A stretch of 64,000 bases of DNA from Jannaschia seosinensis. GTDB lineage: Bacteria > Pseudomonadota > Alphaproteobacteria > Rhodobacterales > Rhodobacteraceae. The notes under the pieces are model-generated. The model saw nothing but the letters and a program-made list of their open reading frames with translations, was not told where the DNA came from and did not search any database. The stretch is from assembly GCF_001408515.1 (NCBI RefSeq), contig NZ_CYPR01000253.1:1-64000 (forward strand), read 5' to 3'. Below are positions 25,913 to 34,246 of the stretch, in pieces. Within the stretch, counting starts at the first letter, position 1, and the number at the start of each line of letters is the position of its first letter. The position numbers and the translations under genes are program-made.

Positions 25913-26847
25913 CAGATGTCGGAAAGGCGCGCGGCGTGGCGCTCCGGTACTTTGTCGGAGGAAGCCTGATGCGGCGTGACGAGTTCGACCGCGCGAAACG
26001 TCTCCGCAAACCAGCGCGCTATGATCAGGGGCGCGGTCCCCGCAGGGCCGTCCGTCGCATCGAGCACGATCCGCGACGGGGCCCACACGGTCAGCCCGCC
26101 GCGCCGCATCGACCAGTCGAGTTCGGTTCGGCTGTCGACGACGATGCAACGCGCATCCCGAGCGGCCAGCCGCCAAGCCGCCTGTTCGAGCGCCAGCAAA
26201 TCGATGCGACGCTGGGCGAGGGGGTGCGCAGCCTGCGGCGCGTCGAAATCCGGCGTGGCGATCAGAACCGCCGGCTCCGCACGCGACGCAAGCCTGTCGA
26301 GCAGGGCGCCGAGATCGGGATCCTCCTGCGCCCCGGGCGGCAGGAGGACGACAAGCGGCTGCGGCGCGTCATCGGACGTCGGCGGCGATGTCGCGATGCG
26401 GGATCGCACGATCTCCACCCCGAGTATATGCGGCCCGCGATCCAGCTTTTCAATCCGCACGAACACCCGCGCGGCGCGTTCATTTCTCAGGATGCGCGCG
26501 GCAATGCGCTCTGCCAGCGTCTCGAGCAGATTGATACGCTCGGCCGCAAGTTCCACCTCGATCGCGTCGGTGAGGGTGTCGTAGCTCAGGATATCGTCCA
26601 CGTCGTCCATTGCGGCGCCGGCCTCGTCGGGCGATACTTCCGCCACGATGTCAAAGCGAATGCGCTGCGTCACACCCCGCTCGGCCTGAAACGCCCCGAT
26701 TTCGACTTCCCGAACGTGTTCACGCAACGATATGCGGTCGAGGGGCAGGCCGGACGCTCGAGCGCGATCCAGCGGTGCCGCGAAGGCGAGGCGCAGGGCC
26801 TCCTGATCGGGACTCGTCGAATCCGTTGCGGCATGTTTCGGCAGCAT
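25912..26847 (-). CDS. folB: Dihydroneopterin aldolase with a C-terminal extension
   Basis: A 311-residue protein, about 2.5 times the usual FolB length. Residues 35-155 form the aldolase domain (GAFQAERGVTQRIRFDI, ILSYDTLTDAIE, LLETLAERIAARIL). These supply the pterin-binding glutamate and tunnelling-fold strands. Residues 160-311 are a separate segment (PLVVLLPPGAQEDP, then LLALEQAAWRLAAR, ending with a Trp/Arg-rich part) that I do not recognise. It is coupled to folP, so the aldolase function in folate synthesis is well supported, while the extension's role is open. Confidence 0.87.
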   Translation of the reverse strand: MLPKHAATDSTSPDQEALRLAFAAPLDRARASGLPLDRISLREHVREVEIGAFQAERGVTQRIRFDIVAEVSPDEAGAAMDDVDDILSYDTLTDAIEVELAAERINLLETLAERIAARILRNERAARVFVRIEKLDRGPHILGVEIVRSRIATSPPTSDDAPQPLVVLLPPGAQEDPDLGALLDRLASRAEPAVLIATPDFDAPQAAHPLAQRRIDLLALEQAAWRLAARDARCIVVDSRTELDWSMRRGGLTVWAPSRIVLDATDGPAGTAPLIIARWFAETFRAVELVTPHQASSDKVPERHAARLSDI

Positions 26848-26919
26848 GGCGGACCTCCGGGTGATCGCTCGACTTCAGTAAGACCACGCAGCCGCGATAA
26901 CCGAAAGCCCCGCTTTGGA

Positions 26920-27591
26920 TCAGGCGCCGGGGATCTGCCGGTAGAAGATATGCTGCCCGACCTTGGCCGTCTGGGGGTAGACCTTCGCCCAGTAGGGATT
27001 GACGTAGTCGGCATGGTAATGCGTCGCACGCTTGGTGAGGATGCGCGGCGCCCCCTGCATCAACCGACGCGCGACACCGGCCGCCCGATCCCAGGCATCG
27101 GGTTCCGTCACCGCTTCCGGTTCTCCATCACACGTGTAGCTGAACTGGCAGGCATGAAGCTTTCCCGTCCCCTGATTGACGACTTCGCAGACCGTGGTGG
27201 GATAATTCTCGGCGTCGACGCGGTTCAAAATGACCTCGGCTACGGCGACCTGTCCGTCGAGCGGCTCACCCCGTGCCTCGAAATAAACCGCTTCCGTAAG
27301 GCATTCGAATTCCGCATCATCGATCGGACCGGTGCGGACGGATCGTGCATCGTCGTTGCGAACCATGGCGCCTTGGTCGAGTTTGCGCTTTCTCGGCCCA
27401 AGCGGCAGCCCCTGATCGGCCAGAGGGCGCGCGGAGGCAAGGATCGGTCTGTTGGCGTCGCCGCCGGCACGCTGCGTGAAAAGGCTTGTGCGGGGGCCGG
27501 AAATTCCGGCAGCGAGCGACTGGGACCAAGCGGCGCCGGAAAGCGTGAGCATGACCGCCGCAAGACAAGCGGCGAGACGGAATATCGACAT
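26920..27591 (-). CDS. SleB-type cell wall hydrolase, secreted
   Basis: A 223-residue exported protein with a signal peptide ([23 protein letters not shown]) and a C-terminal Hydrolase_2/SleB domain. The domain starts at about residue 93 with [19 protein letters not shown], where the Glu of ARGE is the catalytic candidate of these lytic transglycosylase-like enzymes. It continues with [18 protein letters not shown] and [14 protein letters not shown]. In non-sporulating alphaproteobacteria such proteins remodel peptidoglycan. A GGTTAACC sequence lies about 30 bases upstream of the start. Confidence 0.88.
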   Translation of the reverse strand: MSIFRLAACLAAVMLTLSGAAWSQSLAAGISGPRTSLFTQRAGGDANRPILASARPLADQGLPLGPRKRKLDQGAMVRNDDARSVRTGPIDDAEFECLTEAVYFEARGEPLDGQVAVAEVILNRVDAENYPTTVCEVVNQGTGKLHACQFSYTCDGEPEAVTEPDAWDRAAGVARRLMQGAPRILTKRATHYHADYVNPYWAKVYPQTAKVGQHIFYRQIPGA

Positions 27592-27641
27592 CGAAACCTC
27601 GTGGGACGTTCGTCCGCCCTCCGGTTAACCCGGAGACGTTG

Positions 27642-27749
27642 ATGGAGCGTGAAGAGGGCGTGTTCTATATTGCGCGCCTCATGCAGACCCGCGCCGAGGA
27701 TGGCAACCACACGCTTACCGAGTTGCGCGGCCGCATCCGTCGAATCTGA
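27642..27749 (+). CDS. Possible small protein (35 residues)
   Basis: A short frame, MEREEGVFYIARLMQTRAED, then GNHTLTELRGRIRRI, starting at an ATG with GGAGA five bases upstream. It is divergent from the SleB hydrolase and has balanced, protein-like composition. No family is recognised and it could be chance. Confidence 0.35.
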   Translation: MEREEGVFYIARLMQTRAEDGNHTLTELRGRIRRI

Positions 27750-27795
27750 GGTAGTTTCGGCAGAAGCCTGCCAAGGAGTGCCGGTCAGGTCAGCG

Positions 27796-30339
27796 TCAAT
27801 CCGCCGGTCCGGCCGGATCGCGTGCGCCGAGGATGGTTGCCTGCGCTGCCGCGAGCTTGGCCACCGGAACCCGGAAGGGTGAACAACTCACATAGTCGAA
27901 CCCGGCAAGACGGCAGAAGGCGATCGATTCGGGGCTTCCCCCATGTTCGCCACACAGCGCAACCGTAAGGCCCTCGCGCGCCTTGCGCCCGCGCGACGCG
28001 CCAAGCAACAGAAGCTCCCCGACGCCGTCCACGTCGAGCGTGGTAAACGGGTCCTCGGGATAGACGCCTTCGTTGACATAGGCCGACATGAACCGCCCCG
28101 CATCGTCGCGCGACAGGCCGTAGGTCATTTGCGTAAGGTCGTTGGTGCCGAAGCTGAGGAAATCCGCCGTCTCGGCAATTTCGCCGGCGCGAAGAGCGGC
28201 GCGCGGGGTCTCGACCATCACGCCGACGCGGAACTCGAACGCCATTCCCGTCTCTTGGCGGACGGCGGCGGCCACGGCATCGATCCGCCGTCGGACCAAC
28301 TCGACCTCGCGCCGGGCGGTAACGAGCGGGATCATGATTTCCGGAGCGATTTCCGCGCCCGTCCGAAGCGCCGCGACGGTCGCCTCGAAAATGGCGCGCG
28401 CCTGCATCTCGTAGATCTCGGGCACCGCAATCCCGAGGCGCACGCCGCGCATGCCCAGCATGGGATTATATTCCTGCATCGAGGCGATCCGGGATTTTAC
28501 TTCGGAAACCGGCCGGTCAAGCGCCTCGGCCAAGGCATGGATCCCCTCGCTCTCTGCCGGCAGGAACTCGTGCAGAGGGGGGTCGAGGAGGCGGATACAG
28601 ACCGGCAGGCCCGACATCAGCTTGAACAATTCCGTGAAATCCGCCCGCTGCATCGGCAGCAGGCGCTCCAGCGCCGCCGCCCGATCCTCGGAGCCTTCGG
28701 CAAAGATCATCTCCCGCATGACGGTCAGGCGGCTTGCGTCGAAAAACATGTGCTCCGTCCGGCACAAGCCGATCCCGTCGACGCCGAACGTCCGGGCGAG
28801 CGTGGCATCGGCCACCGTGTCGGCATTGGCCCGCACGCCGATGTCGCGCACCGCGTCGGACCAGCTCATCAGATCGGCGAAGGCGTCGTCGAGCATGGGC
28901 TCCTGCGTGGGGACGACCCCAGCCAGAACCTCGCCGGACGAGCCATCGATCGTGATCTCGTCGCCTTCCTTGAGCACCGTTCCGTCGGCCAATGTCAGGC
29001 GACGCTTGGCGGCATCGATCCGAAGACCCGTCGCGCCCGTCACGCAAGGCAGGCCGAGCCCGCGCGCGATGACGGCGGCATGGCTGGTGGAACCGCCCCG
29101 CTCCGTCAGGACACCGTCAGCCGCATGCATCCCGCGCACATCGTCGGGTGCGGTCTCGCGGCGGACGAGGATGCAGGGTTCGTCCCGCGATAGGGCGGCC
29201 TGCGCGGCGGCGCTGTCGAAGACGATGCGCCCGGCAGCAGCACCGGGCGAGGCGGCGACGCCACGGGAGAGGACTTGGCGCTCCGATCCGGGGTCGAGCT
29301 GTCGGTGCAACAGGCGGCCCAGCGTCCCTGGCGCAATACGGAGCAGCGCATCGGAGCGCCGGATGATCCCGTCCCGTGCGAGCGCCGTGGCGATTGCGAC
29401 AGAGGCGCGGGGCTCGCGCGGGCAGCGTACGGCGTCGAGCACGAAGAGACGGCCTTGGTCGATCGTGAACTCGATCGACATTTCCTCCCGCAGGCGCCGA
29501 CGGCAGAGCGCGCCGGCCTCCAGAAGCTCCGCATAAATCTCCGGCAGCCGATCCTCGAGGGAGGGGCCGCGGGCGTCGTGCCGCAGGTATAGCGCGGTGG
29601 CGCGGTCGCCCACCATGTCGCGGCCTCTGGCCTGACCGGTGTAACGGCCGGTAACCTGCGGCTCTCCGGTCAGCGGGCTGACGAACTGGACGACACCGAC
29701 GCCGGACTGGCCCGGCCCCATCCCGTGCGCCATCCGCTGCACCACAAGGCCAAGCCCGGCATCCGCCGGCGCGCCTTGCGCCTGCCGCAACAGGCGGGCC
29801 GATGTGCCCTCCCAAGCGCGGGCCATCGATCGCAGAACGCCGCCAAGTTGTTCCGTCAGGGATTGCGGGAAGGGCGCGTCGCACTCCGCTTCGTATATCT
29901 CCAGCGATTCGGCGGGACCGGCGGCGCCGACGAACGGTTCCTCATCAAGGCGCATGACCTCGGTGGCATAGGCGCAAATGAACCGGCTGTAGGCTTCATC
30001 GGCTGCGCACTGCCCCAACGTGTTCGACAGCCGGTCATGCGCATCGCTGTTCATGCCGATGTTGAGAACGGCGCCGGGCCCGCCCCAATCGGATGTCTGC
30101 GACGACGAGCGAACCGACAGCAGTCGCGGTGTGCCATCGAAAAGCCCGATCAGCGTGTCGAGATCGGGCATCGTGCCTTCGGCGATCTTGCGCACCGTGG
30201 CAAAGGGAATGGCGACCGTCTGCGGCACGGGCAGGTCCATCCGCACGAGCCGCTGCAGGCATTTCGCACGATTTCCGTGCTGATCGACCGAGATATCAGC
30301 CGTCGGGGTGACTTCCACGAAACCGGGTGTGTCGAGCAT
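27796..30339 (-). CDS. ppdK: Pyruvate, phosphate dikinase-like enzyme
   Basis: An 847-residue PPDK-type enzyme interconverting pyruvate, ATP and phosphate with phosphoenolpyruvate, AMP and pyrophosphate. The N-terminal ATP-grasp part spans about residues 15-310. Its usual glycine-rich K-G-A-N-L start is diverged to QHGNRAKCL. The swivelling domain carries the phospho-histidine in ERGGSTSHAAVIARGLGLPC (His420), with the regulatory Thr two residues before. The PEP/pyruvate domain has GLCRTEHMFF, MLGMRGVRLG, SFGTNDLTQM and the catalytic ALCGEHGGSP. I chose the ATG at 30339 (GAGGA seven bases upstream). The earlier ATG at 30369 overlaps the PhaR-type palindrome. The divergent N-terminus and slightly short length make paralogous function possible. 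Confidence 0.88.
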   Translation of the reverse strand: MLDTPGFVEVTPTADISVDQHGNRAKCLQRLVRMDLPVPQTVAIPFATVRKIAEGTMPDLDTLIGLFDGTPRLLSVRSSSQTSDWGGPGAVLNIGMNSDAHDRLSNTLGQCAADEAYSRFICAYATEVMRLDEEPFVGAAGPAESLEIYEAECDAPFPQSLTEQLGGVLRSMARAWEGTSARLLRQAQGAPADAGLGLVVQRMAHGMGPGQSGVGVVQFVSPLTGEPQVTGRYTGQARGRDMVGDRATALYLRHDARGPSLEDRLPEIYAELLEAGALCRRRLREEMSIEFTIDQGRLFVLDAVRCPREPRASVAIATALARDGIIRRSDALLRIAPGTLGRLLHRQLDPGSERQVLSRGVAASPGAAAGRIVFDSAAAQAALSRDEPCILVRRETAPDDVRGMHAADGVLTERGGSTSHAAVIARGLGLPCVTGATGLRIDAAKRRLTLADGTVLKEGDEITIDGSSGEVLAGVVPTQEPMLDDAFADLMSWSDAVRDIGVRANADTVADATLARTFGVDGIGLCRTEHMFFDASRLTVMREMIFAEGSEDRAAALERLLPMQRADFTELFKLMSGLPVCIRLLDPPLHEFLPAESEGIHALAEALDRPVSEVKSRIASMQEYNPMLGMRGVRLGIAVPEIYEMQARAIFEATVAALRTGAEIAPEIMIPLVTARREVELVRRRIDAVAAAVRQETGMAFEFRVGVMVETPRAALRAGEIAETADFLSFGTNDLTQMTYGLSRDDAGRFMSAYVNEGVYPEDPFTTLDVDGVGELLLLGASRGRKAREGLTVALCGEHGGSPESIAFCRLAGFDYVSCSPFRVPVAKLAAAQATILGARDPAGPAD

Positions 30340-30368
30340 GATGATGTCCTCGCACGTGCGGCATGCCA

Positions 30369-30385
30369 TTGCTGCGGCGCAGCAA
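30369..30385. promoter_or_regulatory. Putative PhaR operator upstream of ppdK
   Basis: TTGCTGC-GGC-GCAGCAA is a perfect 17-base hyphenated palindrome containing the CTGC-N3-GCAG PhaR core. It is a better match than the sites at phaP and phaR. It lies 30-46 bases upstream of the ppdK start on the same template, a position suited to repression. Confidence 0.7.
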
Positions 30386-30492
30386 CAAGCACGCCGTCAC
30401 GTTACGTAGCGCGCGAGCATGGGTAAACCATTAATGACGAAACGCGTATTCGGGCATCATAAAGCGCGATATTCTCCGCCTCGACCTGTCCC

Positions 30493-32580
30493 CTATGCAC
30501 TGATCTGCGACAAATCTCCCAGCTTCTCGCATGTGCGCACGATCTCCGAGAGCATGTTGAGCCGATTGCGCCGCAGAATCGCGTTTTCCGCATTGACCTG
30601 AACGGCCTCGAAAAACGCGTCGATGGGCGTGCGCAGACCCGCCAGCGCGGACATCGCGGCGGGATATTCCTCGCTCGCCAGCGCCGCGTCGATCCGGGGA
30701 CGGGCGGTTTCGATGGCATCGAACAGCGCACGCTCCTCGTCGGTTTCGGCCAGCTTGCGCTCGGCACCGTAGCTGTATTCCACCCCATCCGCTTCCTCGG
30801 CCTGCGTCAGGATGTTCTTCGCACGCCGATACCCCTGGATCAGGTTCTCGCCATCGCCGGTCTTCACCACGTCGTTCAGAGCCCGCGCCCGGGCGACGAG
30901 GTCGGTCAGGTCGTCGGTCCGGTCCCCGGTCAGGCAGGCATCGATTACGTCGTGCCGGATACCTTCGTCGCGAAGGTGAACCTTCAGGCGGTCGTGGATG
31001 AAGGAAAGGAGATCTTCATGGCTCTGCTTGAAGCCGCTTTTGTTCAAAAAGCCTGTCAGCATGACACCGGCAGGTTCCATCAGCTTCATGAGCGACGCTT
31101 TGATCTTGTTATCCAGAACCACCCGAATGACCCCCAGCGCCGCCCGCCGCAGCGCATAAGGATCTTTGCTCCCCGTCGGCTTCTCGTCGATCGCCCAGAA
31201 GCCCACCAGCGTATCGAGCTTGTCCGCCATCGCTACCGCCACGCTGACCGGCGCGGTCGGGACTTCGTCGGACGGACCCAGCGGCGCGTAATGCGCGGAC
31301 GCCGCCGCCGCGACCTCTGCCGGCTCACCCGCCGCCTCGGCGTAGTAGCGGCCCATCACGCCCTGCAGCTCGGGAAACTCATAGACCATCTCGGAGGCCA
31401 GATCGGCCTTCGCCAGACGCGCCGCGCGTTCCGCCAGATCCGGGTCCGCGCCGACTGCGGGGGCAATGTCCCGCGCCAGTGCCGCGATCCGCTCGATCCG
31501 GTCCCGCTGTGAGCCCAACTTCGCGTGGAAGGTGACGTTCGACAGCGCGTCGAGCCAGTGGTCCATCCCCGCCTTGGCCACGCGCAGATCGTTCTCCCAG
31601 AAGAACTTCGCGTCGGCCAGACGGGCCGACAGGACGCGCCCGTTTCCGGCGAGGATCGTGGCGCCGTGATCGGCGGTCTCGCGATTGGCGACGGTCACGA
31701 AATGGGTGATGCGGCCGGATTTATCACGCGCGGAAAAGAACTTCTGATGTTCCCGCATCGACGTCTGCAGTACCTCGGGCGGCAGGTCGAGATACTCCTC
31801 CGCGATCCGCCCCATCAGCACGACCGGCCATTCCACAAGCCCCGCCACCTCGGCAAGAAGCCCCTCATCCGGCACGATCTCGAGGCCCGCTGCAAATCCC
31901 TGATTGGCCGCGTCCTGCCGGATCGCCTCGGCACGCTCCTCGGACGCCAGAATAACTTTTGCGCGTTTCAGCTTCGCCTCGTAATCGTCGAAGGACGTCA
32001 CGCGGATCCGGCCGGGCGACATGAATCGGTGGCCTTCGGTGGTGTCGCAGGCCGCGATACCATCGACCGTCAGCGGCACGATCTCGGCCCCATCCTCACG
32101 CACGAGGATGCACAGGATGCTGCGCAGCGGACGGACCCAGCGCAGAGACCCATCCCCCCAGCGCATCGATTTGGGCCAAGGGAATTCGCGGATCGTCCGC
32201 TCCAGAACCTCGGCCACGATCTGCGGCGCCGGACGGCCCGGATGGGTGATCCGCGCCAACAGGAACGTCCCCTTCTTCTCCTCGACCTGCCCTAGCTGTT
32301 CCAGCGTCAGCCCCGTCGAGCGCAGGAAGCCTTCGACCGCTTTCTGCGGAGCATCGACGCGCGGGCCACGGCGCTCCTCCGTGGTGGTCGGGCTTTCGTC
32401 GGTCAGCCCCTCCAGCGCCAAAGTCAGGCGGCGCGGCGTGCAGTGGGCGATGGCGCCGGAATAGGTCAGCCCGGCCTCGACCAGGCCGTCGGTGACGAGC
32501 CGCTTCAGATCGTCGGCCGCACGCCGCTGCATACGCGCGGGGATTTCCTCGGAGAAGAGTTCGATCAGCAGGTCGGACAT
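30493..32580 (-). CDS. glyS: Glycyl-tRNA synthetase beta subunit
   Basis: A 695-residue beta subunit of the heterotetrameric glycyl-tRNA synthetase. It carries tRNA-binding and HD-like domains. Family signatures include LLIELFSEEIPARMQRRAAD at the start, RGPRVDAPQKAVEGFLRSTG, FPWPKSMRWGDGSLRWVRPL, REHQKFFSARD, and the C-terminal anticodon-binding helices (ILTQAEEADGVEY, then LRTPIDAFFEAVQVNAEN). Its ATG follows the stop of the DUF6446 gene with no gap (TGA-ATG), so translation is coupled. Confidence 0.96.
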   Translation of the reverse strand: MSDLLIELFSEEIPARMQRRAADDLKRLVTDGLVEAGLTYSGAIAHCTPRRLTLALEGLTDESPTTTEERRGPRVDAPQKAVEGFLRSTGLTLEQLGQVEEKKGTFLLARITHPGRPAPQIVAEVLERTIREFPWPKSMRWGDGSLRWVRPLRSILCILVREDGAEIVPLTVDGIAACDTTEGHRFMSPGRIRVTSFDDYEAKLKRAKVILASEERAEAIRQDAANQGFAAGLEIVPDEGLLAEVAGLVEWPVVLMGRIAEEYLDLPPEVLQTSMREHQKFFSARDKSGRITHFVTVANRETADHGATILAGNGRVLSARLADAKFFWENDLRVAKAGMDHWLDALSNVTFHAKLGSQRDRIERIAALARDIAPAVGADPDLAERAARLAKADLASEMVYEFPELQGVMGRYYAEAAGEPAEVAAAASAHYAPLGPSDEVPTAPVSVAVAMADKLDTLVGFWAIDEKPTGSKDPYALRRAALGVIRVVLDNKIKASLMKLMEPAGVMLTGFLNKSGFKQSHEDLLSFIHDRLKVHLRDEGIRHDVIDACLTGDRTDDLTDLVARARALNDVVKTGDGENLIQGYRRAKNILTQAEEADGVEYSYGAERKLAETDEERALFDAIETARPRIDAALASEEYPAAMSALAGLRTPIDAFFEAVQVNAENAILRRNRLNMLSEIVRTCEKLGDLSQISA

Positions 32581-33144
32581 TCAGATTTGTCCCTCGATCA
32601 GGGGTTCATAGGTGTCGCGGTCGGGACAGGTGTCACCCACGGGCGTGCCGTCATAGGCGCGCGCGCCACAATCGTTGAGCTGGTGCCACGCCCAGCCGCG
32701 CCCGTCGGCGGTCAGCGCCACGATTCGGTCGACGCCGTAGCCGGCATTCGGATAGGCGGTCAACGCACGCGCCTCACCCGAAGCGAGCAGCTCGCCGATA
32801 CGATCCGCGTCGAAGCAGCCGAACCAGCCCGGCGCGATGGTCGGGGCGGCATCGAGCCGCGTCTCGACCGGAATTTCGGTGCCCAGCGCCGCGACGTCCA
32901 GTTCGTGCCGGAAACAGGCGCGAAACCCGAGCGGCGAGGAACTGGACGCGATCGCCTCGACCTCGCGGGCGGGCAGGGTGGTCAGCGATCCGTCCGGCGC
33001 GGCCAGCGTCAGGGTCACAGGCCCGTCGACCGGCGCGTAATAGCCGCGCGTTTGTGCATACCACAGGCCGCCGCCCATCAGGATCGCGGTGACGAGGATC
33101 AGGATCACGGCGATCCGGCCGCCCCTGTTGCGCCCCTTCGTCAC
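32581..33144 (-). CDS. DUF6446 family membrane-anchored protein
   Basis: A 187-residue protein with one N-terminal transmembrane helix ([20 protein letters not shown]) and an exported domain. Its paired cysteines ([37 protein letters not shown]) probably form disulfides. It starts at GTG 33144, which overlaps the glyQ stop (GTGA), and ends flush with glyS. The gene is thus inserted between the two synthetase subunit genes with full translational coupling. The arrangement is familiar from Rhodobacteraceae, but no function is known to me. Confidence 0.82.
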   Translation of the reverse strand: MTKGRNRGGRIAVILILVTAILMGGGLWYAQTRGYYAPVDGPVTLTLAAPDGSLTTLPAREVEAIASSSSPLGFRACFRHELDVAALGTEIPVETRLDAAPTIAPGWFGCFDADRIGELLASGEARALTAYPNAGYGVDRIVALTADGRGWAWHQLNDCGARAYDGTPVGDTCPDRDTYEPLIEGQI

Positions 33145-34091
33145 GCGGCCCCCTCCGACCAGCCGCCGGGCGGCGTGCGCACGAACGCATCGGCGCAGGC
33201 CTTCGCGAGCGTCCGAACCCGGCCGATATAGGCTTGCCGCTCGGTGACGGAAATCACCCCGCGAGCGTCGAGAAGGTTGAAGATGTGGCTGGCCTTGATG
33301 CACTGATCGTAGGCCGGCTGGGCCATGACGATACGGCGGCCGGTCTTGGGGTCGATCTCGGGCTGTGACAGAATGGCGTGGCAATGCGCCTCCGCCTCCT
33401 GGAAATGGCGGCTCAGGACCTCCGTGTCGGCCACATCGAAGTTCCAGCGGGCATATTGCGCCTCCGCCTCCCGGAACACGTCGCCATAGGTCAGCGGGAT
33501 CGGCGCATCAGGCGCGTTGAACGGCATCTCGTTGCCGTCGTCGCAACCAAGGACATACATCGCCAGCCGCTCCAGCCCATAGGTCAGCTCTCCCGAGACG
33601 GGATGACAATCGTGGCCGCCGACCTGCTGGAAATAGGTGAACTGGCTGACCTCCATCCCGTCGCACCAGACCTCCCAGCCCAGACCCCACGCGCCGAGCG
33701 TCGGGCTCTCCCAATCGTCCTCGACGAAGCGGATGTCGTGAAGGTCCATGTCGATGCCGATCGCCGCGAGCGAGCCGAGATACAGCTCCTGAAGGTCGGG
33801 CGGCGACGGTTTGATGATCACCTGATACTGGTAGTAATGCTGCCAACGGTTCGGGCTGTCGCCATAGCGGCCATCGGTGGGCCGGCGGGACGGCTGGACA
33901 TAGGCGGCCGACCACGGAACGGGGCCCAGCGCGCGCAACGTCGTGGCCGGATGGAACGTGCCGGCGCCGACCTCCATGTCGTACGGTTGCAGCATCGCGC
34001 AGCCTTGCGCGGCCCAATACGCCTGAAGCCGCAGGATGACCTCCTGAAAGCTGCGCGGCGCATCCGCACGCGGATTATCCTGTCTGTTCAT
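33141..34091 (-). CDS. glyQ: Glycyl-tRNA synthetase alpha subunit
   Basis: A 316-residue catalytic alpha subunit. The class II core is plain: [61 protein letters not shown] (motif 2 region), [20 protein letters not shown] and [13 protein letters not shown] (motif 3 region). The ATG at 34091 follows GAGGGAGA; a further in-frame start at 34148 lacks family sequence. It is the first gene of glyQ-DUF6446-glyS and is divergent from the protease-like gene at 34247. Confidence 0.96.
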   Translation of the reverse strand: MNRQDNPRADAPRSFQEVILRLQAYWAAQGCAMLQPYDMEVGAGTFHPATTLRALGPVPWSAAYVQPSRRPTDGRYGDSPNRWQHYYQYQVIIKPSPPDLQELYLGSLAAIGIDMDLHDIRFVEDDWESPTLGAWGLGWEVWCDGMEVSQFTYFQQVGGHDCHPVSGELTYGLERLAMYVLGCDDGNEMPFNAPDAPIPLTYGDVFREAEAQYARWNFDVADTEVLSRHFQEAEAHCHAILSQPEIDPKTGRRIVMAQPAYDQCIKASHIFNLLDARGVISVTERQAYIGRVRTLAKACADAFVRTPPGGWSEGAA

Positions 34092-34246
34092 CCGGGTCTC
34101 CCTCGCGCGGTCGGCACCGCGTCTATGCGGCAACAGATAGGCCGTCAACGCGCCCGCCGCGGCGGCTTTGCCCGATCGGGGCTCTTTCCTTGACCCGTGG
34201 TATGGGAAAGGAGGGCTCGGTCCTTCGAATCTTCCCGGGTTTCATC

